Source of the DNA: Bosea sp. PAMC 26642
GTDB lineage: Bacteria > Pseudomonadota > Alphaproteobacteria > Rhizobiales > Beijerinckiaceae
Direction: 5' to 3'
DNA length: 64,000 bases
Assembly: GCF_001562255.1 (NCBI RefSeq)
Contig: NZ_CP014301.1
Span: 2,790,001 to 2,854,000, forward strand
Part shown: one piece after another, positions 18,756-27,164 of the stretch
Numbering within the stretch: position 1 is the stretch's first letter
How the letters are laid out: every line of letters begins with the position of its first letter
Notes under the pieces: generated by a model
The model's database searches: none
Told to the model about the DNA's origin: nothing
What the model saw: the letters and a program-made list of their open reading frames with translations, nothing else
Program-made: the position numbers and the translations under genes

Positions 18756-18900
18756 TCATCAACCCCATTCATTCGACATGGACGTGCAGCCGCCACGACG
18801 GGCGGCTGCCCACTTCAAGTCTGGATATCTGGGAATGGTGTGGCCCGAACGCAACATCCCGGCTCAACATCGTGAGAAGGCCGTGAGGATGAGGCGCAGC

Positions 18901-19365
18901 TCAGCTGACGCCCTTCCACGGCTGCGTATCCTTGACCGCCCATTCGCCACCCGACGGCCGGCAGGCCGTGCCCTGCAGCCGGACCGGCCTGGTCTGGGTC
19001 TGGACGCTGGCGATGAAGGCGCGGCAGATTTCGTCGGAGCGCAGGAACGGCCCGCCGACCGGTGTGAAGGCGCCCTTGATGCCGCTTTGCGGGTTGTCCC
19101 AGGAGACCGCCGCCCCGTTCCCCTGCGGATCGAGCGCCACGGCCATCGCGCCGTCGGCGCGACGCATGTCCTCCGGCCCGATCTCGGACGACAGCGACGC
19201 GAGCGCGCCGGCACGGGAAGGCCCGCTCACAGGCAATGTCGAGGCCGTCGTCTGCACGACCTCGTCATCGGCCTTGCTCGACAGACCCAGAATCGGAAAA
19301 GAGACCGAACAGCCGGCGCTCGCCAGGCCCAGCCCGCACAGCAGAGCGACACGCGACAGGCGCAT
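18901..19365 (-). CDS. Small surface lipoprotein, RT0821/Lpp0805 type
   Basis: A 154-residue protein. Residues 1-19 are a lipoprotein signal with lipobox SAGC (Cys at about 19), so it is probably lipidated and envelope-bound. The C-terminal half has the pattern WDNPQSGIKGAFTPVGGP with a paired CRAFI and TACRPSGGEWAV, resembling the RT0821/Lpp0805 (17-kDa antigen) surface protein family of alphaproteobacteria. The start at 19365 places the signal at the N-terminus; a longer frame to 19518 lacks plausible sequence. It diverges from pdxH. Function unknown. Confidence 0.75.
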   Translation of the reverse strand: MRLSRVALLCGLGLASAGCSVSFPILGLSSKADDEVVQTTASTLPVSGPSRAGALASLSSEIGPEDMRRADGAMAVALDPQGNGAAVSWDNPQSGIKGAFTPVGGPFLRSDEICRAFIASVQTQTRPVRLQGTACRPSGGEWAVKDTQPWKGVS

Positions 19366-19489
19366 GGGGACGCACCGTCGATGAAGGCTTTGGATCGGCT
19401 TTGCCGTTGACCTATATAGGATTGCCGTCACTCGCCCAACACCGCTCGCGCTCGCCCGACGCTCATCGAATTCATCGAGGATTAGACAC

Positions 19490-20104
19490 GTGGAACGGTT
19501 AACGACCGGTGACTTCACCGAGGCCGACGAGCCCTTTGCGCTGTTTCAGGCATGGCTCGAGGAAGCGAAGCACTCCGAGCCCAACGACCCCAACGGCATG
19601 GCGCTTTCGACCGTCGATTCGGAGGGGCTGCCCAATGTCCGCATGGTGCTGCTGAAGGACTTCGATACCGAGGGCTTCGTCTTCTACACCAACACCAAGA
19701 GTCAGAAGGGCGAGGAACTGCTCGGCCAGGGCAAGGCGGCGGGCCTGTTCCATTGGAAGAGTCTGCGCCGTCAGGTCCGTATCCGCGGCCCGGTCTCGGT
19801 GGTCAGCGATGCCGAGGCCGACGCCTATTTCAGGTCGCGCCCGCGTGACAGCCGGATCGGAGCCTGGGCCTCGCAGCAGTCGCGGCCGCTGGAAAGCCGC
19901 TTCGCGCTGGAGAAGGCCGTCGCCATCCACGCCGCGAAGTTCGGGCTCGGCGAGATTCCGCGCCCGCCCCACTGGACCGGCTTCAGGATCGCGCCCGTCT
20001 ATCTCGAATTCTGGCGCGACGGCGCGTTCCGTCTGCACGATCGCGTCGTGTTCCGTCGTCCCGCGCCCGGTGAACCGTGGACGCGGACGCGGCTTTATCC
20101 TTGA
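19490..20104 (+). CDS. pdxH: Pyridoxamine/pyridoxine 5'-phosphate oxidase
   Basis: A 204-residue FMN enzyme that oxidises pyridoxine or pyridoxamine phosphate to pyridoxal phosphate. Motifs: [64 protein letters not shown] and the C-terminal [13 protein letters not shown] signature ending RLYP. Full length. The downstream SDR gene follows after 11 bp, so the two are probably co-transcribed. Confidence 0.95.
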   Translation: MERLTTGDFTEADEPFALFQAWLEEAKHSEPNDPNGMALSTVDSEGLPNVRMVLLKDFDTEGFVFYTNTKSQKGEELLGQGKAAGLFHWKSLRRQVRIRGPVSVVSDAEADAYFRSRPRDSRIGAWASQQSRPLESRFALEKAVAIHAAKFGLGEIPRPPHWTGFRIAPVYLEFWRDGAFRLHDRVVFRRPAPGEPWTRTRLYP

Positions 20105-20115
20105 GGACCGCTCCG

Positions 20116-20892
20116 ATGGCGATGCCGAAATTCGATTTCCCCAAGACCGAAGCCGGCAAGCGCCCGGTCATGCTGCTGACCGGGGCGAGCCGCGGCATCG
20201 GCCATGCCACCGTCATGCAGTTCGCCATGGCCGGCTGGCGCATCCTGTCCTGCTCCCGCCAGGCCTTCTCGGACAAATGCCCCTGGCCCTCGGGCGCCGA
20301 CGACCATGTCCAGATCGACCTCGGCGACCCCGAGGACACGATGCGCGGCATCGCCGAGATCAAGAAGCGGCTGGCGGCCGAGGGCGGCAAGCTCAACGCG
20401 CTGGTCAATAATGCTGGCATCTCGCCCAAGGGCCCCAAGGGCGGACGGCTGGGAGCGGCGACGACCTCCTTCAACGACTGGCACAAGGTCTTCCAAGTCA
20501 ATTTCTTTGCGCCGATCATGCTCGCGCGCGGCCTACTAGACGAACTGACACTCGCCAAGGGCGCTATCGTCAACGTCACCTCGATCGCGGGCTCCCGGGT
20601 CCACCCCTTTGCAGGGGCCGCCTACGCCACCTCCAAGGCTGCGCTCGCCAGCCTCACCCGCGAGATGGCCGCCGATTTCGGCCCGCTCGGCATCCGGGTG
20701 AACTCGATTTCTCCAGGAGAAATCGATACGGCCATCCTCTCGCCCGGCACCGAGAAGATCGTCGCGACCCTGCCGCTCGGGCGGCTGGGCAAGACCGACG
20801 AGGTCGCCAAGGCCATCTACTTCCTCTGCACCGACGCATCGAGCTACGTCACGGGCTCGGAGCTTCATATCAATGGCGGGCAGCACGTGTGA
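20116..20892 (+). CDS. SDR family oxidoreductase
   Basis: A 258-residue classical short-chain dehydrogenase. NAD(P)-binding TGASRGIGHA (about 18-27), NNAGISPKG, catalytic Ser in NVTSIAGS, Tyr-x-x-x-Lys in YATSKAAL and the family tail GSELHINGGQHV. The substrate cannot be read from sequence. ATG 20116 has GAGGA 8 nt upstream. It sits between pdxH and a Nudix gene, all close together and in the same direction, consistent with an operon of small-molecule housekeeping enzymes. Confidence 0.85.
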   Translation: MAMPKFDFPKTEAGKRPVMLLTGASRGIGHATVMQFAMAGWRILSCSRQAFSDKCPWPSGADDHVQIDLGDPEDTMRGIAEIKKRLAAEGGKLNALVNNAGISPKGPKGGRLGAATTSFNDWHKVFQVNFFAPIMLARGLLDELTLAKGAIVNVTSIAGSRVHPFAGAAYATSKAALASLTREMAADFGPLGIRVNSISPGEIDTAILSPGTEKIVATLPLGRLGKTDEVAKAIYFLCTDASSYVTGSELHINGGQHV

Positions 20893-20908
20893 GCGGGAGC
20901 CTGCCGCG

Positions 20909-21391
20909 ATGAACGAAACTGGCCGGGTCATCCGTTTTCCCGCTGCCGGCAAGGCACCCACGCGCCCCGTGCTGGCAGCGTCGATCGCCGTGTTCCGCGA
21001 CGGCAAGGTGCTGCTCGCCACCCGCACCAAGCCGCCGGCCGATCGGCTCTGGTCGCTGCCGGGCGGCAAGGTCGAGGCCGGCGAGACGCTGGAACAGGCC
21101 GCCTTGCGCGAGCTTGAGGAAGAGGTCGGCGTAAAAGCCCGCATCGTCGGCTTCAACCGCCATGTCGAGATCTTCGGTCGGGACGCCGGTGATGCCGTCA
21201 CGCATCATTTCGTCGTCGCCTCCTTTGTCGGCGAATGGCTTTCGGGCGAGCCGAGGCCTGGTCCCGAGGCCGGCGCCGTGATGTGGGCCGACCCGCTGAG
21301 CCTCGGCGGCCTGCCGACCACACGCGAACTCGGCGACGTGCTGCGCCGTGCCGCCGCGATCCTGTCCGGAACGGGGACGCCGGAGGCCTGA
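20909..21391 (+). CDS. Nudix hydrolase
   Basis: A 160-residue protein with a complete Nudix box: GGKVEAGETLEQAALRELEE followed by EVG (G-x5-E-x7-REUxEExGU), which binds the metal and pyrophosphate of nucleoside-diphosphate-linked substrates. The preceding LLATRTKPPADRLWSLPGG is typical of MutT/ADP-ribose pyrophosphatase-like members. Starts 16 bp after the SDR gene and its TGA overlaps the next ATG (TGATG). Substrate unknown. Confidence 0.88.
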   Translation: MNETGRVIRFPAAGKAPTRPVLAASIAVFRDGKVLLATRTKPPADRLWSLPGGKVEAGETLEQAALRELEEEVGVKARIVGFNRHVEIFGRDAGDAVTHHFVVASFVGEWLSGEPRPGPEAGAVMWADPLSLGGLPTTRELGDVLRRAAAILSGTGTPEA

Positions 21392-21840
21392 TGGCGCGCG
21401 GCATCCTCCCGTCCAGGACGCGATGGCTCGCGACCCTGCTTGCGCTGTCGCTCGTGGCGCCGCTCGCCGCCGCCCAGGCGCAGACACAGCGTCCAGCAGC
21501 CCCGGCGCAGCCGCCCGCACCGCCGCCGGAGCCCCCGCCCCCGCCCTATGAGCCGCAACTGCTCAAGCTCGCCGAGATCATGGGCTCGCTGGCCTATCTG
21601 CGCACACTCTGCGCAGCGCCTGAGGCCGAGAACTGGCGCCAGCGCATGGCTGCGCTACTCGAAGCCGAGGGACGCACCCCGATGCGGCGCGACCGCCTGA
21701 CCAGCGCCTACAACCGGGGCTTCCGGGCCTATGCCGCGACTCACCGCGCCTGCACCGATGGCAGTCAGGAGGCTTCGAGCCGTCTCGCAGCCGAGGGAGA
21801 ACGCCTGGCCCGGACGCTCGCCGGACGCTATGGCGGCTGA
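21391..21840 (+). CDS. TIGR02301-like secreted hypothetical protein
   Basis: A 149-residue protein with a signal peptide (about 1-30, ending AAAQAQ), then a proline-rich linker (about 33-52), then a helical domain with YEPQLLKLAEIMGSLAYLR, a Cys pair (TLC and RAC, about 40-50 residues apart) and YNRGFRAYAATHRAC. This pattern matches a conserved Rhizobiales hypothetical family known as TIGR02301. Function unknown; probably periplasmic. Start overlaps the Nudix stop by one base, implying translational coupling. Confidence 0.75.
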   Translation: MARGILPSRTRWLATLLALSLVAPLAAAQAQTQRPAAPAQPPAPPPEPPPPPYEPQLLKLAEIMGSLAYLRTLCAAPEAENWRQRMAALLEAEGRTPMRRDRLTSAYNRGFRAYAATHRACTDGSQEASSRLAAEGERLARTLAGRYGG

Positions 21841-22009
21841 GCACGGACAGCGCCCGCATTCTCCCCACCAAATTAACCTTTCTTAAAGGCGGCGCTGGCG
21901 CGGACCGTTCATGACATTTATGAATCGGTGGCCTTCGATCGCTGCGGAGCGCACCCGCGAGGGTGGGTTGCGTCGGCCCTATGCACCACGCCGCAGAGTC
22001 TTTGCCTTC

Positions 22010-22279
22010 ATGTCCTTCCTCTCCGACGACCAGTTGCTCGACCCCAGCCTGTCGTACGACTACGGCGACGCGCGACGGGTCGCCTATGGCTATGTCGAGG
22101 ACGCCTTCGCCGAAGCCCAGCAGGACGGGCTCGACAGCGATGCGCTTGCTCACGCCGCGCTCTTCGTCGCTTTCCGGACCCTCGTCGAGACCTATGGCGA
22201 GGAGGCGGCCGCCGTCTTCGCCGAAGCCTTGCCCGGCAAGCTGCGCGGCGGCGCCTTCAGCGCCGGCACCCGCCACTGA
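22010..22279 (+). CDS. Small conserved-looking hypothetical protein
   Basis: An 89-residue soluble protein, mostly helical, acidic, starting MSFLSDDQLLDPSLSYDYGD. No motif recognised and no signal peptide. ATG 22010 was preferred over the upstream in-frame start at 21911 because the upstream part is arginine-rich and looks non-coding. Its stop lies 6 bp from the convergent nitronate monooxygenase gene. Codon use matches its neighbours, which is the main reason to call it. Confidence 0.6.
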   Translation: MSFLSDDQLLDPSLSYDYGDARRVAYGYVEDAFAEAQQDGLDSDALAHAALFVAFRTLVETYGEEAAAVFAEALPGKLRGGAFSAGTRH

Positions 22280-22285
22280 GAAGCG

Positions 22286-23281
22286 TCAGGCCCCGACCCT
22301 GACCGAACCGCCCTGACCGACGGCCAGCAGCGCCTCCGCCTTCTCGACCATCTCCCTCACGATCACGCCCGCCGGCGCGATGTCGTGTACCAGCGCTACG
22401 CTCTCGCCCGCGATGACGGCGGCGGTATCGAAATCTCCGGCTGCGCGGGCGGCCAGATAGCGCGGCATCTCGCTCGCGACGTTCTGCATCAACTCGACCT
22501 CGCGCCCGGTCCAGCGCCTGGAATGATCGTTGACGAGGCAGCGCCCGGTGAACGGAGCCGGCCAGACATTCTGCCGCGAGATGTCGAAGACCAGTCCCCG
22601 GACGGTGTCGTCGCCCGAGGCGGCCACGATCCGCTCCTTCGCCGCGCCATGGCCCGCCGCCTCCAGGCTGGCATAGAGGCGCGTGCCGACCACGACACCC
22701 TCCGCCCCCAGCATCAGTGCTGCCGCGAGCCCGCGCCCCTCGGCGACGCCGCCCGCCGCGACGACGACCGCCTTGTCGCCGACCGCATCGGCCACCGCCG
22801 GCACCAGCGCGAAGGTGCCGCGCGACGCGCCATGCCCTCCAGCTTCCGCACCCTGGGCCACGACGATGTCGGCCCCCTTCGCCACGGCATCGCGCGCCAT
22901 CGCCACCGACTGTATCTGGCAGATCACCAGCGCGCCGGCCGCCTTGATCCTGCCGGCGAAAGGCTCCGGATCGCCGAAGGAGAGCCAGACCGCGTCGGGC
23001 TTCGCGTCGAGCGCGATGTCCAGCAGGTGCGGCTGCTTCGCCAGGCTCCAGGTGATGAAGCCAATGCCGAAGCGCAGACCTGATGAGGCCCGGCCCGCAA
23101 CCAGCACCGGCAGTTCGGCCTCCAGCCACCCGGCATCGCCATAGCCACCGCCCAGGATTCCGAAGCCGCCGGCTTCCGAAACGGCCAAGGTCAGCCTCGC
23201 ATCAGCGACGACGTCCATAGCCGCGAGCATCACGGGATGCGTCACGCCGAGCAGGCGGGTCAGGCGAGTCGTGATCGTCAT
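22286..23281 (-). CDS. Nitronate monooxygenase-like flavoprotein
   Basis: A 331-residue FMN TIM-barrel protein of the nitronate monooxygenase (2-nitropropane dioxygenase) family, which oxidises nitronates to carbonyl compounds and nitrite. Seen: N-terminal GVTHPVMLAAMD, GGFGILGGGYGD, the signature IVVAQGAEAGGHGAS with the FMN-phosphate loop and candidate catalytic His, VVAAGGVAEGRGLAAALMLGA and GVVVGTRLYAS. Full length. It diverges from a LysR regulator over a 106-bp gap, the usual arrangement of a regulator and its target. Confidence 0.85.
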   Translation of the reverse strand: MTITTRLTRLLGVTHPVMLAAMDVVADARLTLAVSEAGGFGILGGGYGDAGWLEAELPVLVAGRASSGLRFGIGFITWSLAKQPHLLDIALDAKPDAVWLSFGDPEPFAGRIKAAGALVICQIQSVAMARDAVAKGADIVVAQGAEAGGHGASRGTFALVPAVADAVGDKAVVVAAGGVAEGRGLAAALMLGAEGVVVGTRLYASLEAAGHGAAKERIVAASGDDTVRGLVFDISRQNVWPAPFTGRCLVNDHSRRWTGREVELMQNVASEMPRYLAARAAGDFDTAAVIAGESVALVHDIAPAGVIVREMVEKAEALLAVGQGGSVRVGA

Positions 23282-23349
23282 GGCATGGCTCCTGGGGTAT
23301 CGAGATCGCGCGCAGACTAGCGTCTTTCCTCATTCGCGAAAAATGATAT

Positions 23350-23366
23350 ATCGAGATAGGATCGAT
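23350..23366. promoter_or_regulatory. Candidate LysR-type operator
   Basis: The gap between the divergent nitronate monooxygenase and LysR genes holds a perfect inverted repeat ATCGA-N7-TCGAT. It overlaps a T-N11-A pattern (T23349, A23361) as expected of LysR boxes and lies about 20 bp upstream of the LysR start. Assignment to this regulator is inference. Confidence 0.45.
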
Positions 23367-23387
23367 CCATAATAGAGAACGCCGGCA

Positions 23388-24269
23388 ATGGACGTCACCG
23401 AGCTGACCACCTTCATGGCCGTCGCACGGAGTGGCGGCATCACCGCGGCCGCGCGTGAAATCCATACCGTTCAGTCCAACGTGACCATGCGCATCCGCAC
23501 GCTCGAGGACGAGATCGGCCTGCCGCTGTTCGAGCGCCACAGCCGCGGCATGTCGATGACCGAGGCCGGCGAGCGTCTGCTGCCCTATGCCGAACGCGTG
23601 CTCTCCTTGCTCGCCGAGGCGAAAGTCGCCGCGCGCGACGATCTGGGAGCACGCGGCACCCTGCATCTCGGCGCGATGGAGACCACGGCCGCTGTCCGTC
23701 TGCCGCCGCTCCTGGCGGAATACCACAAGGCCTATCCGGAGGTGAAACTGAGCCTGCGCACAGGTCCCACGGCCGATCTTCTGCAGGCCGTGGCGAAGCG
23801 CGAGATCGACGGCGCCTTCGTCTCCGGCCCGATCGATCATGCCGACATAGTCGCGACGCCCGCCTTCGAGGAGCGGCTTGGGCTGGTCACGCCCGCTGCG
23901 ATCGCCGATCTCGCCGGCCTGCGCGAGGGCGCGGCGGCCGGCCTGACCGTGCTCAGTTTCAAGACCGGCTGCTCCTATCGCCAGCGCCTCGAACAGGTCA
24001 TGGCCCGGCTTGGCCTGCCGGCCTATGCCCGCCTCGAATTCGGCACGCTCGACGGCATCCTCGGCTGCGTCGCCGCGGGCGTCGGCATCACGCTCCTGCC
24101 CCGCGCCGTGGTCCTGCAGGCCGCCCAGCGCGACGGTTTGCGCTGGCATCCGATCGAAGACGGCGACGGCATCGTGCAAACCCTCTTCATCCGCCGCCGC
24201 GACGCTTACGAAAGCCATGCGGCCCGTCATTTCCTCGGATTGATAGCACCGCCCACGACAGCACTCTGA
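23388..24269 (+). CDS. LysR family transcriptional regulator
   Basis: A 293-residue protein. The winged helix-turn-helix is at residues 1-60 (ELTTFMAVARSGGITAAAREI, then LFERHSRGMSMTEAGERL), followed by the linker helix and a periplasmic-binding-like effector domain (about 90-290, GTLHLGAMETTAAVRLPPLL and LDGILGCVAAGVGITLLPR). It probably regulates the divergent nitronate monooxygenase gene and itself. Effector unknown. Resembles the GltR/YtlI branch in its effector domain start, but I would not name it. Confidence 0.9.
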   Translation: MDVTELTTFMAVARSGGITAAAREIHTVQSNVTMRIRTLEDEIGLPLFERHSRGMSMTEAGERLLPYAERVLSLLAEAKVAARDDLGARGTLHLGAMETTAAVRLPPLLAEYHKAYPEVKLSLRTGPTADLLQAVAKREIDGAFVSGPIDHADIVATPAFEERLGLVTPAAIADLAGLREGAAAGLTVLSFKTGCSYRQRLEQVMARLGLPAYARLEFGTLDGILGCVAAGVGITLLPRAVVLQAAQRDGLRWHPIEDGDGIVQTLFIRRRDAYESHAARHFLGLIAPPTTAL

Positions 24270-24290
24270 AAAACGTTCGGACGCTTCGGT

Positions 24291-25709
24291 TCAGCCCCCC
24301 TTGCAAGCGCGCCACGCGGCGATGATGGCATCGACCGTGCGGTCGGCGTCGTCGATGCCGGTCGGCCAGGAGATCACCGAGAGCCGCATCACCCAGCGGC
24401 CGCGCCAGCGCGCTCCACCGGCGAAGCACTCCGCGTCAGATTGGACGCGCGCGATCACGGCTTGCGTCAGGGCGTCGCCGCGCTCAGGCGTCTCGTCCGC
24501 GCCGAAGCGCACGATGATCTGGTTCAGCACGACATCGTTGAGGACAGCGATGCCGGGTTCGCCCCCCAGCCGCGCCGCCATGTGGCGCGCGAGCGCGCAA
24601 TGCCGGGCGACCATCGCGGCGATGCCACTGCGGCCGAGATGGCGGATCATCGCCCAGGTCGCGAAGCCACGGGCCCGGCGCGACAGTTCCGGTACGAAAT
24701 GCGACGGATCGCGCTCGCCGGCCGCGACCTCGGGCAGATAGCTCGCGCTCGCCGTCATGGCCCGGCGATGGGCGCGGCTGTCGCGCACGATCGCATAGCC
24801 GCAATCATAGGGCGTCTGGAGCCATTTATGCCCGTCGGTCGCCCAGGAATCGGCAAGGTCCGCCCCCGTCGCCAGCGCTGAAACCTCGGGACAGGCGCGC
24901 GCCCATAGTCCGAAGGCTCCGTCGATATGGACCCAGGCGCTCCTGGCATGTGCGATGCGGATGATCTCCGGAAACGGATCGAAGGCCCCGGTGTTGATCT
25001 GTCCTGCCTGAAGCAGGACGATGATCGGGCCGTCGCAACCAGCCATCGCCTCGGCGAAGGCCTCGACCTTCATGCGCCCGGCCTCGTCGGTCGCGACGCG
25101 GATCACGCGGTCATGACCCAGCCCGAGCAGTTGCAGCGCCGAGAACACCGTCGTGTGGGCGTCGTCTCCGATCAGGACATGGATCGGCGGCGCGCCGAAC
25201 AGGCCGGCCGCCTCGACATCCCAGCCGGCACGGCGCAGCACCTCGCCGCGCGCGGCGCCGAGGCAGACGAAATTGGCGACCGTCGCACCCGTCACGAAGC
25301 CGACGGAGCAGTCATCCGGCAAGGCGAGGATATCGAGCAGCCAGGCGGCAGCGGCTGCCTCGGCCGCGGCGGCGGCCGGAGCGGCCTGGTGGTTGCCGCA
25401 GTTCTGGCCCCAGGCGCTGGTCAGCCAGTCGGCCGCGACGCCGACCGGATGCGACGCCCCGATGACCCAGCCGAAGAAGCGCGGGCCGGTCGTGGCGTGC
25501 AGGCCCGGCTCGGCCTTGCGCGCGAGTTCGTCGATCACCTGCTCCGCTTCGGCGCCCTGCTCGGGCGTCGGCCCCTCGAAGATCGCGGTCATCTCGCGGT
25601 AGTTCGCCAGGGGGCGCTGCGGGCTCCCGCCGATCGCTCGACGGAAGGAAGTGGCCCGACCGGCCACATCCTGAAACAGAGCGGCGGGATCAAACTCGAT
25701 CTCGGACAT
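24291..25709 (-). CDS. Pyridoxal-dependent group II decarboxylase (aromatic amino acid decarboxylase-like)
   Basis: A 472-residue PLP enzyme. The PLP lysine lies in SWATDGHKWLQTPYDCG (about residue 310), preceded by WVHIDGAFGLWA with the Asp that contacts the pyridine nitrogen. The N-terminal half has HATTGPRFFGWVIG and GFVTGATVANFVCL. The substrate (tyrosine, tryptophan, DOPA or another amino acid) cannot be read from sequence. GAGGGG lies just before ATG 25709; the frame runs on to 25934 but that extension is arginine-rich and lacks family features. It diverges from a class V aminotransferase over 257 bp. Confidence 0.82.
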   Translation of the reverse strand: MSEIEFDPAALFQDVAGRATSFRRAIGGSPQRPLANYREMTAIFEGPTPEQGAEAEQVIDELARKAEPGLHATTGPRFFGWVIGASHPVGVAADWLTSAWGQNCGNHQAAPAAAAAEAAAAAWLLDILALPDDCSVGFVTGATVANFVCLGAARGEVLRRAGWDVEAAGLFGAPPIHVLIGDDAHTTVFSALQLLGLGHDRVIRVATDEAGRMKVEAFAEAMAGCDGPIIVLLQAGQINTGAFDPFPEIIRIAHARSAWVHIDGAFGLWARACPEVSALATGADLADSWATDGHKWLQTPYDCGYAIVRDSRAHRRAMTASASYLPEVAAGERDPSHFVPELSRRARGFATWAMIRHLGRSGIAAMVARHCALARHMAARLGGEPGIAVLNDVVLNQIIVRFGADETPERGDALTQAVIARVQSDAECFAGGARWRGRWVMRLSVISWPTGIDDADRTVDAIIAAWRACKGG

Positions 25710-25966
25710 CGGCCCCTCGCAAGTTCCAGACAGGCTGACGTTACGATATCGCGAGCGGATCGGCGAGCCGCTGATCATCCGCCACGACGCTTGCCGGAAC
25801 CCGTCCTTGGCGAGGTTTCCGGGCGCGCCGGCCCGAGCCGGTAAAAAAGGCGTCCGCAAGTCGAGGCCGGCGTCTTTACGAATGCGCGCGTCCGGCCCAT
25901 TCAGGCGCGCTGGCGTTCGGCCATGCCGCTTCACCCCCCCGGGCGAACCCGCAACAGGAGTCTTTC

Positions 25967-27163
25967 ATGAGCGTCGCCAACGGTCGCGCCCTGCTGGCCA
26001 TTCCCGGCCCGACCAATATTCCCGATCGCGTACTCCAGGCGATGATGCGGCCGGCCGAGGAACTCAACGATCCCGGCATGATCGCGCTGACCGACGGGCT
26101 CCTGGGCGATCTCAAGCGCGTCTTCCGGACGAAGGGCCAGACCTTCATCTACGCTGCCAACGGCCATGGCGGCTGGGAGGCGGCACTGACCAACGTGCTC
26201 TCGCGCGGCGACAAGGTCCTCGTGCTGGCCAGCGGCCGCTTCGCCATCGGCTGGGGCGAGATGGCCCGCTTCATGGGCGTCGATGTCGAGGTCATGACGG
26301 GTTCCTGGCGCGCTTCGGTCGATCCCGCCGCCGTCGCGGAGCGCCTGCGCCGCGACACCGGTCACGCCATCAAGGCCGTGCTGGTCGTGCAGATCGACAC
26401 GGCGTCGGGCGTCGCCAACGACATCCCCGCCATCCGCAAGGCGATCGACGCCGCCGGGCATCCAGCCCTGTTCATGGTCGATGGCGTAGCATCCGTCGCC
26501 TGCATGCCCTTCGAGATGGATGACTGGGGCATCGACGTCGCCATGTCCGCGGCGCAGAAGGGGCTGATGACTCCGCCGGGCCTCGCTTTCGTGGCGGCCA
26601 ACGACAAGGCGATGCGGGTTCACCAGAGCGCCGATCTAAAGACGCTCTACTGGGATTGGACGAGCCGGCTCGGCGAGATGCACTATCTCAAGCATTGCGG
26701 CACGCCGCCCGAGCACCTGCTGTTTGCCCTGCGCGCGGCGCTCGACATGATCTTCGAGGAAGGGCTGGAGGCGATCTGGCATCGCCACGCCTTGCTGGCG
26801 GGCGCGACCCACGCCGCCGTTTCGCGCTGGGCCGAGGGCGGCGCGCTGTCCTTCAACGTCGTCGAGCCGGCTCAGCGCGCAGTCTCGGTCACGCCGGTCC
26901 TCACCCATGGTGTCGAGGCGAGCGCGATCACGGATTATGTCCAAGCGGTCTGCGGCGTCACGCTCGGCGCCGCGATCGGCGACCTGACCGGAAAGGGCTT
27001 CCGCATCGCCCATATGGGTCACGTCAACGCGCCGATGGTGCTCGGCACGCTGGGCGCGCTCGAGATGGCCCTGCAGGCGCTCGACGTGTCCCATGGCGCA
27101 GGCGGAGTTGCAGCCGCGATCGCGCATCTGGGGCAGAACGCGTCGCCGGTCAGAGCCGTGTAG
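25967..27163 (+). CDS. Class V PLP aminotransferase, serine-glyoxylate / alanine-glyoxylate type
   Basis: A 398-residue protein starting with PGPTNIPDRVLQAM, the typical opening of alanine/serine-glyoxylate aminotransferases. Next come AANGHGGWEAALTN, VQIDTASGVANDI, the PLP-contacting MVDGVASVACMPFEMDDWGIDV and the lysine in SAAQKGLMTPPG. The enzyme likely moves the amino group of serine (or alanine) to glyoxylate, giving hydroxypyruvate and glycine, as in the serine cycle and photorespiration-like pathways. It converges on pyrC with a 1-bp gap. The exact donor is inferred. Confidence 0.82.
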   Translation: MSVANGRALLAIPGPTNIPDRVLQAMMRPAEELNDPGMIALTDGLLGDLKRVFRTKGQTFIYAANGHGGWEAALTNVLSRGDKVLVLASGRFAIGWGEMARFMGVDVEVMTGSWRASVDPAAVAERLRRDTGHAIKAVLVVQIDTASGVANDIPAIRKAIDAAGHPALFMVDGVASVACMPFEMDDWGIDVAMSAAQKGLMTPPGLAFVAANDKAMRVHQSADLKTLYWDWTSRLGEMHYLKHCGTPPEHLLFALRAALDMIFEEGLEAIWHRHALLAGATHAAVSRWAEGGALSFNVVEPAQRAVSVTPVLTHGVEASAITDYVQAVCGVTLGAAIGDLTGKGFRIAHMGHVNAPMVLGTLGALEMALQALDVSHGAGGVAAAIAHLGQNASPVRAV

Positions 27164-27164
27164 G

